Part shown: positions 1-9,300 of the stretch, piece after piece
How positions within the stretch are numbered: the stretch's first letter is position 1
How the letters are laid out: each line of letters opens with the position of its first letter
Assembly (NCBI GenBank): GCA_002714195.1
Contig: PAWK01000085.1
Coordinates: 1 to 11,902, forward strand
Reading direction: 5' to 3'
Length of the DNA stretch: 11,902 nt
Source of the DNA: Gammaproteobacteria bacterium
Lineage (GTDB): Bacteria > Pseudomonadota > Gammaproteobacteria > Pseudomonadales > Pseudohongiellaceae
Translations under genes and position numbers: made by a program
The notes under the pieces: model-generated
What the model was told of the DNA's origin: nothing
The model's input: the letters and a program-made list of their open reading frames with translations, nothing else
Database searches by the model: none

Positions 1-1401
1 ATTATTATCAATTATAGTTTCTGTGCTATAATTAATTCTAGATAATACATTTGTGAAACGCATGCCATAACTGGCCCAATTTATAGTTGGATTTAAAGTA
101 TCCCCAATTCCAAATGTCCCCCGAAAAGGAAAATCAGTAACTGATCCCGCAAATCTTACACCTTCCTCGAATTCCTTATTAATATTTCTAGTAATAGTCA
201 GTGTCGATGGAATAAACGTATTTTTTGCAACGCTTGGCTGCACATTACTTAGAACCGTTGCCTGAGGATATACATTACCCAATTCACTTATCAGGTAAAT
301 AGAACATGTTTCATTAGTTTCCTCTATCCTGTTAGTAACGCTCGTCTTAAGTTCTACCGCAAACAAATCCAAAGGCCCTATAGGCAAACCATACACTCCA
401 TCATCGCTGTTTAGTTTAGGAGTTATTGAAATAGAATTATTTCTATTATTGACAAATATACCTTGACCAAACCATCGCTCAGTAAGTTGGTCACCTTCCC
501 CTTCTAATATGTAGTTAAAGTTTACATGCGGCTGAAAATCAGGTCCTTCTCTATCAACCCTTCTTGAAAAACCAGAGGCACCAACTATGCTCCAATTTAT
601 ATAACTGCCATAGTGTGCTATAGGATATCTAACCTGCATCGGCTTATCGAATAAATTATAATTATCGTATATCAAGTTTTTCGGGGAAACTAACTCTGTT
701 ACGCTATATGATGGAGAAACAACTGATACACCTACATCGCTTCCAGATGCATAAACACCTGACCCAGGTGAAACCGATACCTGCCCGCCCCCCCAATAAA
801 CATCATATAAACCCCAATCAGTCTCAACCTGACCAAAATTTCTTTTATCTTGATAATTACCCAATAGACCATAATGAGACGGTTCGCCCACTTCATTTAA
901 GCCTGCTTCAAAATCTCTGCCAGATTTTATATTTAATGTCCCCCTAGATAAATCGACATTTAGACCATTCAAAATTATTGAGTTTGAGTTCGTAACAATT
1001 ATTTGGCCCTTATTATTCAAGTTTTTAGCATTTATCACCACGTATCCAAAATCATTTTCAGACTTTGTTGAGATTATTCTTCCTCCCACATTATTTTTAA
1101 ATGATTCTAATGGAACCCTATTTACTCCAGAGTCATTATTTCCCGAAGAAGTATTGTTAATTGATAAATTGTTATTAAATTGAAACTGTCCTGAATTTTC
1201 AAAACTCTTTAGATCATAAAAATTATAATCAACTCCGTCTTCAAGGTTTAAATGGAACTTTCCATTATTTAAAAATTTACTTACTGTGAGTAATTTATTT
1301 GTCAATGATATATTATTTACAAATTCATCATCTTGCTGCCCATGCAAAGAGGTAATGGATAAAAATAATAAATTACATAATATGATTCTTATAAATTTCA
1401 T
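1..1401 (-). CDS. Exported adhesin-like beta-rich protein, N-terminal 467 residues (3' end beyond window)
   Basis: I translated this stretch by hand: from the ATG at 1401 the frame is open for 467 codons to the window edge with no stop, so the gene is cut at its 3' end. The N-terminus (MKFIRIILCNLLFLSITSLHG) is a Sec-type signal peptide with likely cleavage near residue 21. Residues 43-157 carry recurring short units of the form F/L-x-N-x-G-x-hydrophobic (FLNNGKF, FENSGQF, LNNKGQI, LSRGTLNI), like the turns of right-handed beta-helices in haemagglutinin/filamentous adhesins. Residues about 200-230 are Gly/Ser/Val-rich (WGGGQVSVSPGSG). The rest is Asn/Thr-rich and beta-like with no motif I recognise. 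The start lies 17 bases after the upstream stop codon and has no Shine-Dalgarno sequence. The AT-rich composition matches the two genes before it. The role is inferred: a surface or secreted structural protein. No catalytic motif is visible. Confidence 0.82.
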   Translation of the reverse strand, partial: MKFIRIILCNLLFLSITSLHGQQDDEFVNNISLTNKLLTVSKFLNNGKFHLNLEDGVDYNFYDLKSFENSGQFQFNNNLSINNTSSGNNDSGVNRVPLESFKNNVGGRIISTKSENDFGYVVINAKNLNNKGQIIVTNSNSIILNGLNVDLSRGTLNIKSGRDFEAGLNEVGEPSHYGLLGNYQDKRNFGQVETDWGLYDVYWGGGQVSVSPGSGVYASGSDVGVSVVSPSYSVTELVSPKNLIYDNYNLFDKPMQVRYPIAHYGSYINWSIVGASGFSRRVDREGPDFQPHVNFNYILEGEGDQLTERWFGQGIFVNNRNNSISITPKLNSDDGVYGLPIGPLDLFAVELKTSVTNRIEETNETCSIYLISELGNVYPQATVLSNVQPSVAKNTFIPSTLTITRNINKEFEEGVRFAGSVTDFPFRGTFGIGDTLNPTINWASYGMRFTNVLSRINYSTETIIDNN

Positions 1402-1418
1402 TTTAGAATAATTTTAAC

Positions 1419-3494
1419 TTACTCAGTTGTTTTGTAAATTTCTTTCTCTAAATCTAAAATAGTTTGACTATTTGGGAAGATTAAAGGTTCTTTCATCTTT
1501 GCGTCATAGTGCCCCCAAATCCAACCAGGACTTTGATTTTCTTCGTTAAGAAAATATCCATTATCTAAATCCCAGTGAATACCAATTTTATTAAATGCGA
1601 ATATTATATTACCAGGTGACTGTATTACGCCAGGTCCATCTAACCCAGCAATCTGAAAACCATTTAAAAGGTTATTATTCACCATTGATGCGGCAGTCAA
1701 ATTTGTGGCTGTAATTGTTGGAGGAGCATTAAATGCAGTAAAAGTAATATCAGGTCCATTAAAGAATTTTATAAATGTACCTGTTTTCTTGACGCTATTC
1801 TCAACATAATCTAAATTATATGTGTATGAAGGCAATACTACATTTGTTACTGCTGTCACAGAATTTGGAATAATGTAATTAAATGTTTGTTTTGTTAAAT
1901 TTGGATATTTATATTTGTTTATAAATCTTTCTTGAGAATAATTCGTTGTTACCAATGAATCACCTTGCATTCTCAAATATCGTATTTTATCAATTCCACC
2001 TACTAATAGTGAATTTGTTTGTAATACAATTGGGTGAGCTAGATATGCATGATTTGTGCTTTGCCATACCTCGTCTTCCATAAGACCTACAAAATTTGTT
2101 ATTACTCCACCCCCTGCTCCAAGACCTCCACCTTGGCCAGGTAAATTACCACTAGGATTAGCTAGGCTGTTAGTGTCAGTTATGATGTTTGTAAGAGTGT
2201 TAACTTTTTCAAATTGCATATCAGTAAAATGATATCCAATAACATTTGTTGTTGGTAATATAATTATTTCACCATGCGGATATGGATCATTCTTTATTGT
2301 AACCGTATAATTTGTCGTAGTTGGAATTGAACCAACAACACTCCAAAGGGGAGCTTTTGGAACAACTTCCCAAGAACGATATTCAACCATTGATTTATCT
2401 TCAGGAACATGAATATTTGTTATAACATTCGCAAATATATAATCAAATTGAGGTTTAAATGTACGAACTTTATTAGTTAGATATACTAATGTTGGAGGCT
2501 GACCAACTGGCGTCCAGGGAAAATTTGTTAGATATGGTGTAACATTTGTAGCCCACCCCATACTCCAATTAACATTAGTTTTTAGTATGACTAGAGGTGG
2601 AACTGCAATATTAGTATTTAATGGCCCCCACCATTGATTAGTACTAACGAATTGACGAAACGCAAAAGTAGTATTTGTGACTGATTCTTTTGAAAACCAC
2701 CTCAAATCAATACTGTAAACTGCTGGATTAGTTATATTTGGCTGATTTGTAATGATTTGAAATGTATTTGGAGGCAAATTTTCTATATTAAAATTGTCTT
2801 TTCTATATAAATATCTAAGCCCTCCTATATCATCTCTTGTTGCATTCTCTATAAATCTGCCAGCATTTAATCTCGGAAATCTATTATCACTTGTACCTGC
2901 CAATGTCGCAACTGGCTTAGTGATGTCAACAGGAAATGGTAACGCATTGGTTCCACCGTTAACTACCCATGATAATAATGAACCATTTACATATTTACTG
3001 GGGCCGTAACTTATTGGATCCCAATTCCTTAATACAACGGAACCAAATTCTAACTGATAGGCTGTATCTTCTGGACTCCCCAATCCCATATAACCAAAAA
3101 GTTCGCTAATAGCATAAGATTTGATATCTAAAATTCTATCATTATAAGCCCTCGCATGAAATCTGTCCGGCCTAGTTGGATAATTCCAAAGATTAATTTC
3201 GTCGTGAGCGGCTGGTGGATAATTAGTTTTAATAGATGAAGCTGCTGGTAGTGCATTTAGCATTCCCATAGCTTTTTCAATTGCAACAATACCATTAGAT
3301 CCAAAATAATTAATGAATGATTCATCATATGTGTACGTCACATATGGTGTATTCCATCTATATTCTTCCCCTAAATTATTTGCCTGTAGCCGGTTTGTAC
3401 CATTTGCAAGCGTGAAGGCATTAGCCGCTGTATTACAAAAAACAGAAACAGCAATAACTAAATTTAATTTATTTTTTATCAAAAAATTCAACAT
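1419..3494 (-). CDS. Exported protein with degenerate matrixin-like (metzincin) N-terminal domain
   Basis: This 691-residue protein has a signal peptide (hydrophobic residues about 11-25, likely cleavage after ANA at 26). Residues 45-90 (WNTPYVTYTYDESF, then FGSNGIVAIEKAM) resemble the start of a matrixin domain. Residues 130-141 (SELFGYMGLGSP) align without gaps to the matrixin zinc motif HELGHALGLGHS, but all three zinc-binding His are replaced (Ser, Gly, Ser); Glu131 and the G-L-G remain. Further on, DDIGGLRYLY matches the short helix that closes matrixin domains. I infer a non-proteolytic matrixin fold. Residues about 245-690 are Thr/Asn-rich, likely beta-sandwich, with a Gly-rich linker (GQGGGLGAGGG) near 455. 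The gene starts 4 bases after the stop of the upstream gene, with no Shine-Dalgarno sequence, which suggests translational coupling. Function unknown; probably cell-surface or secreted. The reading frame is certain; the fold assignment is tentative. Confidence 0.85.
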   Translation of the reverse strand: MLNFLIKNKLNLVIAVSVFCNTAANAFTLANGTNRLQANNLGEEYRWNTPYVTYTYDESFINYFGSNGIVAIEKAMGMLNALPAASSIKTNYPPAAHDEINLWNYPTRPDRFHARAYNDRILDIKSYAISELFGYMGLGSPEDTAYQLEFGSVVLRNWDPISYGPSKYVNGSLLSWVVNGGTNALPFPVDITKPVATLAGTSDNRFPRLNAGRFIENATRDDIGGLRYLYRKDNFNIENLPPNTFQIITNQPNITNPAVYSIDLRWFSKESVTNTTFAFRQFVSTNQWWGPLNTNIAVPPLVILKTNVNWSMGWATNVTPYLTNFPWTPVGQPPTLVYLTNKVRTFKPQFDYIFANVITNIHVPEDKSMVEYRSWEVVPKAPLWSVVGSIPTTTNYTVTIKNDPYPHGEIIILPTTNVIGYHFTDMQFEKVNTLTNIITDTNSLANPSGNLPGQGGGLGAGGGVITNFVGLMEDEVWQSTNHAYLAHPIVLQTNSLLVGGIDKIRYLRMQGDSLVTTNYSQERFINKYKYPNLTKQTFNYIIPNSVTAVTNVVLPSYTYNLDYVENSVKKTGTFIKFFNGPDITFTAFNAPPTITATNLTAASMVNNNLLNGFQIAGLDGPGVIQSPGNIIFAFNKIGIHWDLDNGYFLNEENQSPGWIWGHYDAKMKEPLIFPNSQTILDLEKEIYKTTE

Positions 3495-3498
3495 GATA

Positions 3499-5394
3499 CT
3501 ATTTGATTTTTTGTATCCTGTAAAAACTCAAATCGTCTACAAATTGCAAACTAATTCCCGTTCTGTTCTCCAAAGCTATAATAGGTTCAAATATATTTTG
3601 CCAATTTCCTGTAATTTCAGATGTTTTTTGAAGTTGATATACAGCTCCTTTTACAGCATTCCATTCCAGCCTTTTACCAATCTCTAGTTTTTTAATTTCT
3701 AGGATTAATTTATCATTTTTATTATTCGGATCTGTTCCCGCCAAGAATTCATTCAAATTATTAACTCCGTCATTATCGTAATCGCTATTTGCACCCTCCC
3801 AATTTTTCAAATTTTCGCCAAAATATTTAGCCTGCCAATCATCTGGGAGTCCATCACCATTATAGTCTCTGCCCCAAGTTTTATTAACTGAATAATCTGA
3901 AATAATTGATTTTCCATTATCTTCAGTTACATACTCCACCCTAAAAGCGTATTCACTACCCGGCCTCAAACCTGACCAAAGAACAAAATTGTTATTGAAT
4001 TTTTTGGGCGTATTCAATCCGTCTTTATAAATATTATAATGACTTAATTTTTCAATCTCAACTTTCGGCCAAGAAATTAGTAACTCTGTATCGCTTATCG
4101 GATTAACGTATAATTTAGATATGGGCGGGAGTTTAATATCTGAGTCTATTTTATTATATTTTTGGCCCACAACATCAAATCCTGATACTCCAATACTTGG
4201 AGTTGACCAAGTAACCAAATAACTATTTTCACTTGAAGAAGTTACAGATGGTGATATTTGCGACAAACTTTGCTTTGTATTAATAATTATTTCTTCGCCT
4301 GACAATAGTCCATCTTTGTTAATAAAACGTCCTATTATAGCTTCTCTTGATTTATCCTGACCTAAACTACTCCAAACCAAAAGTCCACTTTCCTGATTAG
4401 CTTCAATTTGAGGTTTAAACTGGTCTCCTTTTAAATGAGTATTAGCTAATACCGGTTTAGACATGAAGCCTAAATCAAAATTATATGAACTGAATCCTAT
4501 ATCCCACCTACTATCTGGATTTTCTGAATTTAACTGCTCCCAGGTTACAACTAATGCACTATCATTCAGTATAGAAACATCTGGATTAGTATTTATTCCA
4601 TTGGTTGAAAATTTCAATTCACCTGTTAAGGGATTACCTTTATTGGAAAATATTCTTCCAATTATATCAATTGATTTCTTTTCAAATTGTTGATCAGAAA
4701 CCCAAACAGCAGCAAAGCCTCCATCTGGCATAGACACCAACTCACACTTGTGTTGATTTCCAAAAGTAAAATTATTAATTCTTATTTCTTCTGATACACG
4801 TTTGCCCTTTTGATTTATAATTAAAGCTGATATGCCTTTGTTACTTCCATCCAAGAGGTAATCTGTCCAAGAAATAACCGCATTTCCATTATTTAATACT
4901 GTGACTGAAGGTTCTATCTGTTCTCCGGAATCTGATGAAGTAATAAATGCATCTTCAGATAAAAACACACCTTCATCATTAATTATTCTAAAAAATACTC
5001 GATGAAATCCACTAGCACCACCTTCCCATACAAAGTATGCGCCTGACTCATGTATCCCTACAGATGCATTTTCTTGATTTCCATCAACTAAACTGTTGAC
5101 CTTGAATGGAGAATTTACAGGGTTTCCATTCACATCAAGATATTGAGCTGCTATTCCAAGACCGTATGAATCAGTTGAATTATCCTGCCAGACAGAAATA
5201 CCACCATTTGAACCAAGCACAGTCTTAGCTCCAAGTTGATCACCAACTAGTTTATTACTGATATTAAATTCACTCCCCAAATTGCGGAAAGCAACATCAG
5301 AATGCACATCAATAATCAAAATATTTAATAAAAACATAAGGCATACCAGCCTTATATTTGAAGGATTTTTTACCTTACTTAAATTAAAATACAT
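3499..5394 (-). CDS. Exported protein: predicted seven-bladed beta-propeller + FN3 + EF-hand/TSP3-like calcium segment
   Basis: This 631-residue protein has a basic N-terminus and a hydrophobic stretch at residues about 16-30, consistent with a signal peptide cleaved near 32. Seven repeats of 52-57 residues start near 51, 105, 157, 212, 266, 323 and 376. Each has G-x-Q-x4-V, then a G/N turn, V-x-W, and a strand before an N-x-G turn (for example GNAVISWTDY, GFAAVWVSDQ, GLLVWSSLG). I read this as a seven-bladed propeller. Residues about 423-505 look like a fibronectin type III domain (LLISWPKV, YNIYKDG, GSEYAFRVEYV). Next come two Asp-rich calcium-type loops (DYNGDGLPDDW, DYDNDGVNNLNEF, then GTDPNN at 553-558). 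The C-terminal domain (residues 562-631) ends FYRIQ, a form frequent in exported verrucomicrobial proteins. The gene begins 7 bases after the exonuclease stop codon. No catalytic residues are evident; a binding or scaffold role is inferred. Confidence 0.87.
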   Translation of the reverse strand: MYFNLSKVKNPSNIRLVCLMFLLNILIIDVHSDVAFRNLGSEFNISNKLVGDQLGAKTVLGSNGGISVWQDNSTDSYGLGIAAQYLDVNGNPVNSPFKVNSLVDGNQENASVGIHESGAYFVWEGGASGFHRVFFRIINDEGVFLSEDAFITSSDSGEQIEPSVTVLNNGNAVISWTDYLLDGSNKGISALIINQKGKRVSEEIRINNFTFGNQHKCELVSMPDGGFAAVWVSDQQFEKKSIDIIGRIFSNKGNPLTGELKFSTNGINTNPDVSILNDSALVVTWEQLNSENPDSRWDIGFSSYNFDLGFMSKPVLANTHLKGDQFKPQIEANQESGLLVWSSLGQDKSREAIIGRFINKDGLLSGEEIIINTKQSLSQISPSVTSSSENSYLVTWSTPSIGVSGFDVVGQKYNKIDSDIKLPPISKLYVNPISDTELLISWPKVEIEKLSHYNIYKDGLNTPKKFNNNFVLWSGLRPGSEYAFRVEYVTEDNGKSIISDYSVNKTWGRDYNGDGLPDDWQAKYFGENLKNWEGANSDYDNDGVNNLNEFLAGTDPNNKNDKLILEIKKLEIGKRLEWNAVKGAVYQLQKTSEITGNWQNIFEPIIALENRTGISLQFVDDLSFYRIQKIK

Positions 5395-5401
5395 TTTGGG
5401 T

Positions 5402-6271
5402 TTATTTGTATTTATTATTAGATTTTTTGAAATTCGTTAAACTAGTTTTGAATCCCCACTTTTTATAAAGCTTGTTTAGCTTATTTGTATCCTCAAACCC
5501 TTTCCTTAACGAATCAAGTTCTGGTTCCATCGGTAAATTAAATTTTAGCGCCACAAGCTTCTGATTCCGGCGCACATTTGACTCGAAAATTGCGAGTGAT
5601 TCACGCTGTTTATCCCGCTTGACCTCGACCAATCTTTCGTAAATTCCATCCACACTGCCAAACTCGTTTAGCAGCGTGGCCGCCGTTTTCACACCAATGC
5701 CAGGCACACCCGGGATGTTGTCCGCAGCGTCGCCCACGAGGCTCAGCCAGTCGACGATCTGGTGCGGCCGCACCCCGGTCTTGGCCTCGACCGCATCCGC
5801 GTCCATCGGTTCACCCGACTTGTCGGCCGGGTTCAACATTTTCACCCGATCGTTGATCAACTGGAAAAAGTCCTTGTCCGAGCTGGCGATCGCCACATCG
5901 TATCCCTCCTCCTCGGCGCGCTTGGCCAACTGCCCGATGCGGTCGTCCGCCTCGATTCCGTCGTCGCAGACGGAGGCGATGCCGTTGGCCTCAAGGTACG
6001 TCACGATTTCGTCGAGCTGCACTTCCATGTCGTCCGGCATGGGATCGCGCTGGGCCTTGTAATCTTCCAGACCCTCCACCCGGTCCTCGTCGAGGCCGCC
6101 GTCCCAGACCACCACCGTGTGGCTGGGCATAAAGCTGGCCTCGAGTTTCTCAAGCATCTTGATGAAACCGTAGATGGCGTTGGTCGGCTGACCGGCCGGC
6201 GACGACAGACCACGGATGGCGAAGAACGCCCGGTAGGCGAACGCGTGCCCGTCTATGATCAAAAGTCGCAT
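5402..6271 (-). CDS. Stand-alone 5'-3' exonuclease (Pol I N-terminal / flap endonuclease family)
   Basis: This 289-residue protein equals the 5'-nuclease domain of DNA polymerase I without polymerase parts. It would cut 5' flaps or RNA-DNA ends in replication and repair using two metal ions. Acidic residues of the family are present, counted from the ATG at 6271: Asp7 (LLIIDGHAFAYRAFFA), Asp57 (VVVWDGG), Glu107/Asp109/Asp110 (GIEADDRIG), Asp132/Asp134 (SSDKDFFQL) and Asp181/Asp184 (GDAADNIPGVPGIG, the start of the helix-hairpin-helix region). YKAQRDPMP near 71-79 is also typical. I chose the ATG because the conserved motif begins directly after it. A TTG start at 6292 would add seven residues and leave 15 bases to the secretin stop. 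The last 60 or so codons are AT-rich, unlike the rest of the gene, but the end (residues about 250-289, with LYKKWGFKTSL) still matches the family's form. Confidence 0.93.
   Translation of the reverse strand: MRLLIIDGHAFAYRAFFAIRGLSSPAGQPTNAIYGFIKMLEKLEASFMPSHTVVVWDGGLDEDRVEGLEDYKAQRDPMPDDMEVQLDEIVTYLEANGIASVCDDGIEADDRIGQLAKRAEEEGYDVAIASSDKDFFQLINDRVKMLNPADKSGEPMDADAVEAKTGVRPHQIVDWLSLVGDAADNIPGVPGIGVKTAATLLNEFGSVDGIYERLVEVKRDKQRESLAIFESNVRRNQKLVALKFNLPMEPELDSLRKGFEDTNKLNKLYKKWGFKTSLTNFKKSNNKYK
5521..5700. other. Base-composition boundary inside the exonuclease gene
   Basis: GC counted by hand in 60-base blocks falls stepwise leftward: 67% at 5941-6000, 52% at 5641-5700, 47% at 5581-5640, 45% at 5521-5580 and 30% at 5461-5520. 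Blocks further left sampled at 3061-3120 and 1921-1980 are 40% and 28%. The change lies inside one intact coding frame, so it marks a composition boundary rather than a gene boundary. No direct repeat, tRNA gene or integrase is visible at this point. Confidence 0.7.
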
Positions 6272-6307
6272 CTGCTTTTCAGCCTCGGTCAATGGTTGCC
6301 TGACGCC

Positions 6308-9300
6308 TTAGTTGCCGGCTGCCGTCTCGAGTACCGGATCCTGAGTCGGGCCGGAGTTCGGGTCGTATGGCCAGTTGTCCTCGGTGTGGATCGGATTACC
6401 CGCCGGGTCGATGATCCGCGGGCTCACAAAAATCATAAGGTTCTTTTTCTCGGTGTTGGAACGTTCGCTGCGGAACAAGCGTCCGAGGAAAGGAAGGTCA
6501 CCCAGCATCGGCACCTTGTCCTTCACTTTAACCACGTTCTCGGCAATCAGGCCACCGAGAACGAGCGTTTGACCATCCCAAACATGAACAGATGAGGTAA
6601 TGTAGCGTACACGTATACTTGGCAAAGCCAACGGCTGCTGCAAGGCTTGCGACACCGTATTACCCACACCAGCGATTACCTGATTCTGGAATGGAGCCTC
6701 CTCGTATCCGAGGAACTCGGTTATCTTCGGAATAACAGTTAAGTGGATAGTGTACCCATCGGATGCCACATAAGGAATAACGTCCAGAGTGGTACCGAAG
6801 GGCATTGTCGAAGTTTGGTAGTTCTGTGCAGCTGATCCAAAGCCGGCACCACCAAGCAAACCACCTAGACTGGCGCCACCGCCCTGTCCACCGCCTAAGC
6901 CGCCACCGCCCATGCCACCGCCCATGCCGCCCATGCCGCCGCCCATGCCACCGCCCATGCCGCCCATGCCGCCGCCCATGCCGCCCATGCCGCCGCCGCC
7001 CATGCCGCCGCCACCAAAACTTCCGCCACCCATTGAACTAACAACAGAAATTTGTGGGACCTCAATAGGCGTTCCACCAGAACCTGTACCACTACTTGCA
7101 ATGGACTTCAGGTCTGTAACAGTGATTTGGGTCTGGCGACCACTCAGAGTCACGGCACGTGGTGCTGATAGCAAATCAACACCGTCACGCTGCTCGATGG
7201 CTCGTATGATCATCCGAAATTGAGGGTCAGTCAAAATGCCAGTTACGGTTCCCAACGTGGGAATGCTTGGGTTCTTGCCAACCTGTTGACGCAATCCAGA
7301 GGTTAAAAGACCGTCTGTTTCCCCTGGGAGACTTACAGTCGGAGCATAACCGTAGGTCGCATTGCCTTGACCACCGGCACCAGCACCACCGCCTAAACCA
7401 CCAGCACCACCAACGGCAGAACCAGCGCCCCCTGCTCCAGATGGATCAATAGCACCCCCCTCCGGACCAACTCCAGGGAACACTCCTCCCTTGCCATCAT
7501 TGAATGAAGGAGCCGAACCCGCCGAAACACCAACCTTGCCGCCACCCAGTACCCAGTTGCCCAAAATCCAATCAAAACCAATGGCCTTCGAATCATTTTG
7601 TGAAAACTCAGTGAATTTAGCCTCAATCTGAACCTGAGGAGTTTTAGCGTTAAGAATCTTTATGGCGTCCTCTACTAAGTCCAATTCAGGGCGAGTAGCT
7701 CGAACAAAAAGCAAACCCAAACGATCGTTGAAAAATAAAGCCTTATTGTTTGGCGCCCCCCCCAATCCACCACCAAGAGCGTCAGCACCGCCTCCCATGC
7801 CACCCTGCCCTCCAAGTCCACCGCCGCCACCGCCACCTAGGACGCTGGTACCCAGTTCGACCAAACCACAAGCCACGAAGAATTCACGAACTAAGACTTG
7901 TATCTCAGCAGCAGAGGTTGTGCGCGTTACTCCAGCAAGACCACCTTCAGCAAATGCCGATGAAGCACTGCCCCCAATACCGGAACCTCCTCCGAGGCCA
8001 CCGCCCATACCTCCGCCCATGCCGCCGCCGCCGCCCATGCCACCCATGCCGCCGCCGCCCATGCCGCCCATGCCTCCGCCGCCGCCCATGCCGGCGTCCG
8101 CGCTTACATAGGTCACCCCAACAGACTGCAGACCCTGAATAAATGTGTCAGGATCGACGCGGTAGGTACGATTTTCCAAGCGTGGTCCTTCTACCGGTTG
8201 GTGAGAGAACATAATTCCATAATCTTTGATAGAATAGCCAATTGGAATGTTGGAGAGCTCTTTCAAAATTTCCAACACTTGAAAGAGTGACACATGGCGC
8301 AAAGGTGGATCGATCGTGATCTGCACTTCCAGCCCGATATCTACAGACTCCTCCTCCTGCGGCTGAAAACCACCGCCCCCGAAAGGGTCGTTAGGATCCT
8401 CTCCAAAACCGGACGGATCCCCGAAGCTCTGCCGAACCAACACGCCAGTGTTGGAGTCGATGATGAAGTTTACCGACTCGTCCAATTCCACGACCGCTCC
8501 GTGCAGTTCGTTGACCATCTCGCGCAGCGAAATACCTTCCGCGGAACCTGTGATAGGGAAACTATCAAACTTCAGATTGTGCAGCAGGCGATGAATGCGC
8601 ATCCGGCCCGAACCGGTGTAAATCTCATCCGGATAGCTGTTAGTCGGCGAAATGTTGGCCAGCGGATTCGGCACCTGCAAATCCAAGTGGGCCGTCGGAG
8701 CCACCCAGTCCTTGGTGACATTCTTGATAGCATCACGCGAGGTCACATCGCGCGCGGTGACCTGCAACTTATTTTTCGCCTCCTGCACCAGTACGAGGTA
8801 GTAGCCCGCGCCGCGGTTGGCCGGGTCTATCTTCAACGCCTGGCGCAGCTTGGACTCCGCCTGGTCGTAGCGGGCCATTTCGTAAAACAGTTTTCCGTCC
8901 TGCACGAGGGTGGCGGCCTGCAGTTTCTCGTCGACCACGCCCTTGACAGCGTCAATCGTCTCCTCGGTGGGCATCCGCCCGCGCAGCTTGGCCAAGCCGG
9001 CATCGATCTCGGCAAGCTTTTCGCGCGCGGTGATGTTGTTCGGCGCAATCACCAGGATGCGGTTCACTTCCTTGCGTGCCTCGGACAATTGGCCGCTGGT
9101 GGCGTACTGCTCGGCCAGCGCCATGCGCACGCGAGTCAAACCCTCCAGCGTGGCGGCGCGCTCAACGTCGATCCCCTTGGCGCCGAGTCCCACTGACTCC
9201 ACCTTGTTCTGGGCTTCCTCGTAAAGTTTGGATGCAGCGAGCAGGTTACCGGTCGACTCGACCGTCTTGGCCTGCTCTAGCAACTTGCCCAATTGTTGAA

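Noticed and set aside
708-947. Plus-strand open frame of 79 codons at the left end
   Set aside because: It is opposite the continuous exported-protein frame at 1-1401, which has a signal peptide and consistent composition.
5762-6595. Plus-strand open frame of 277 codons opposite the exonuclease and secretin end
   Set aside because: It spans two well-supported minus-strand genes and the gap between them, and no motif is visible.
6904-7015. Regular short repeats as a CRISPR array
   Set aside because: The units are 9-12 bases without spacers and encode Met-Gly repeats in frame with the secretin, so this is coding low complexity.
8294-9196. Plus-strand open frame of 300 codons opposite the secretin
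   Set aside because: It is antisense to a clearly conserved secretin N-terminal region. Its composition is rich in His/Arg/Gln/Leu, typical of a shadow of GC-rich coding DNA.
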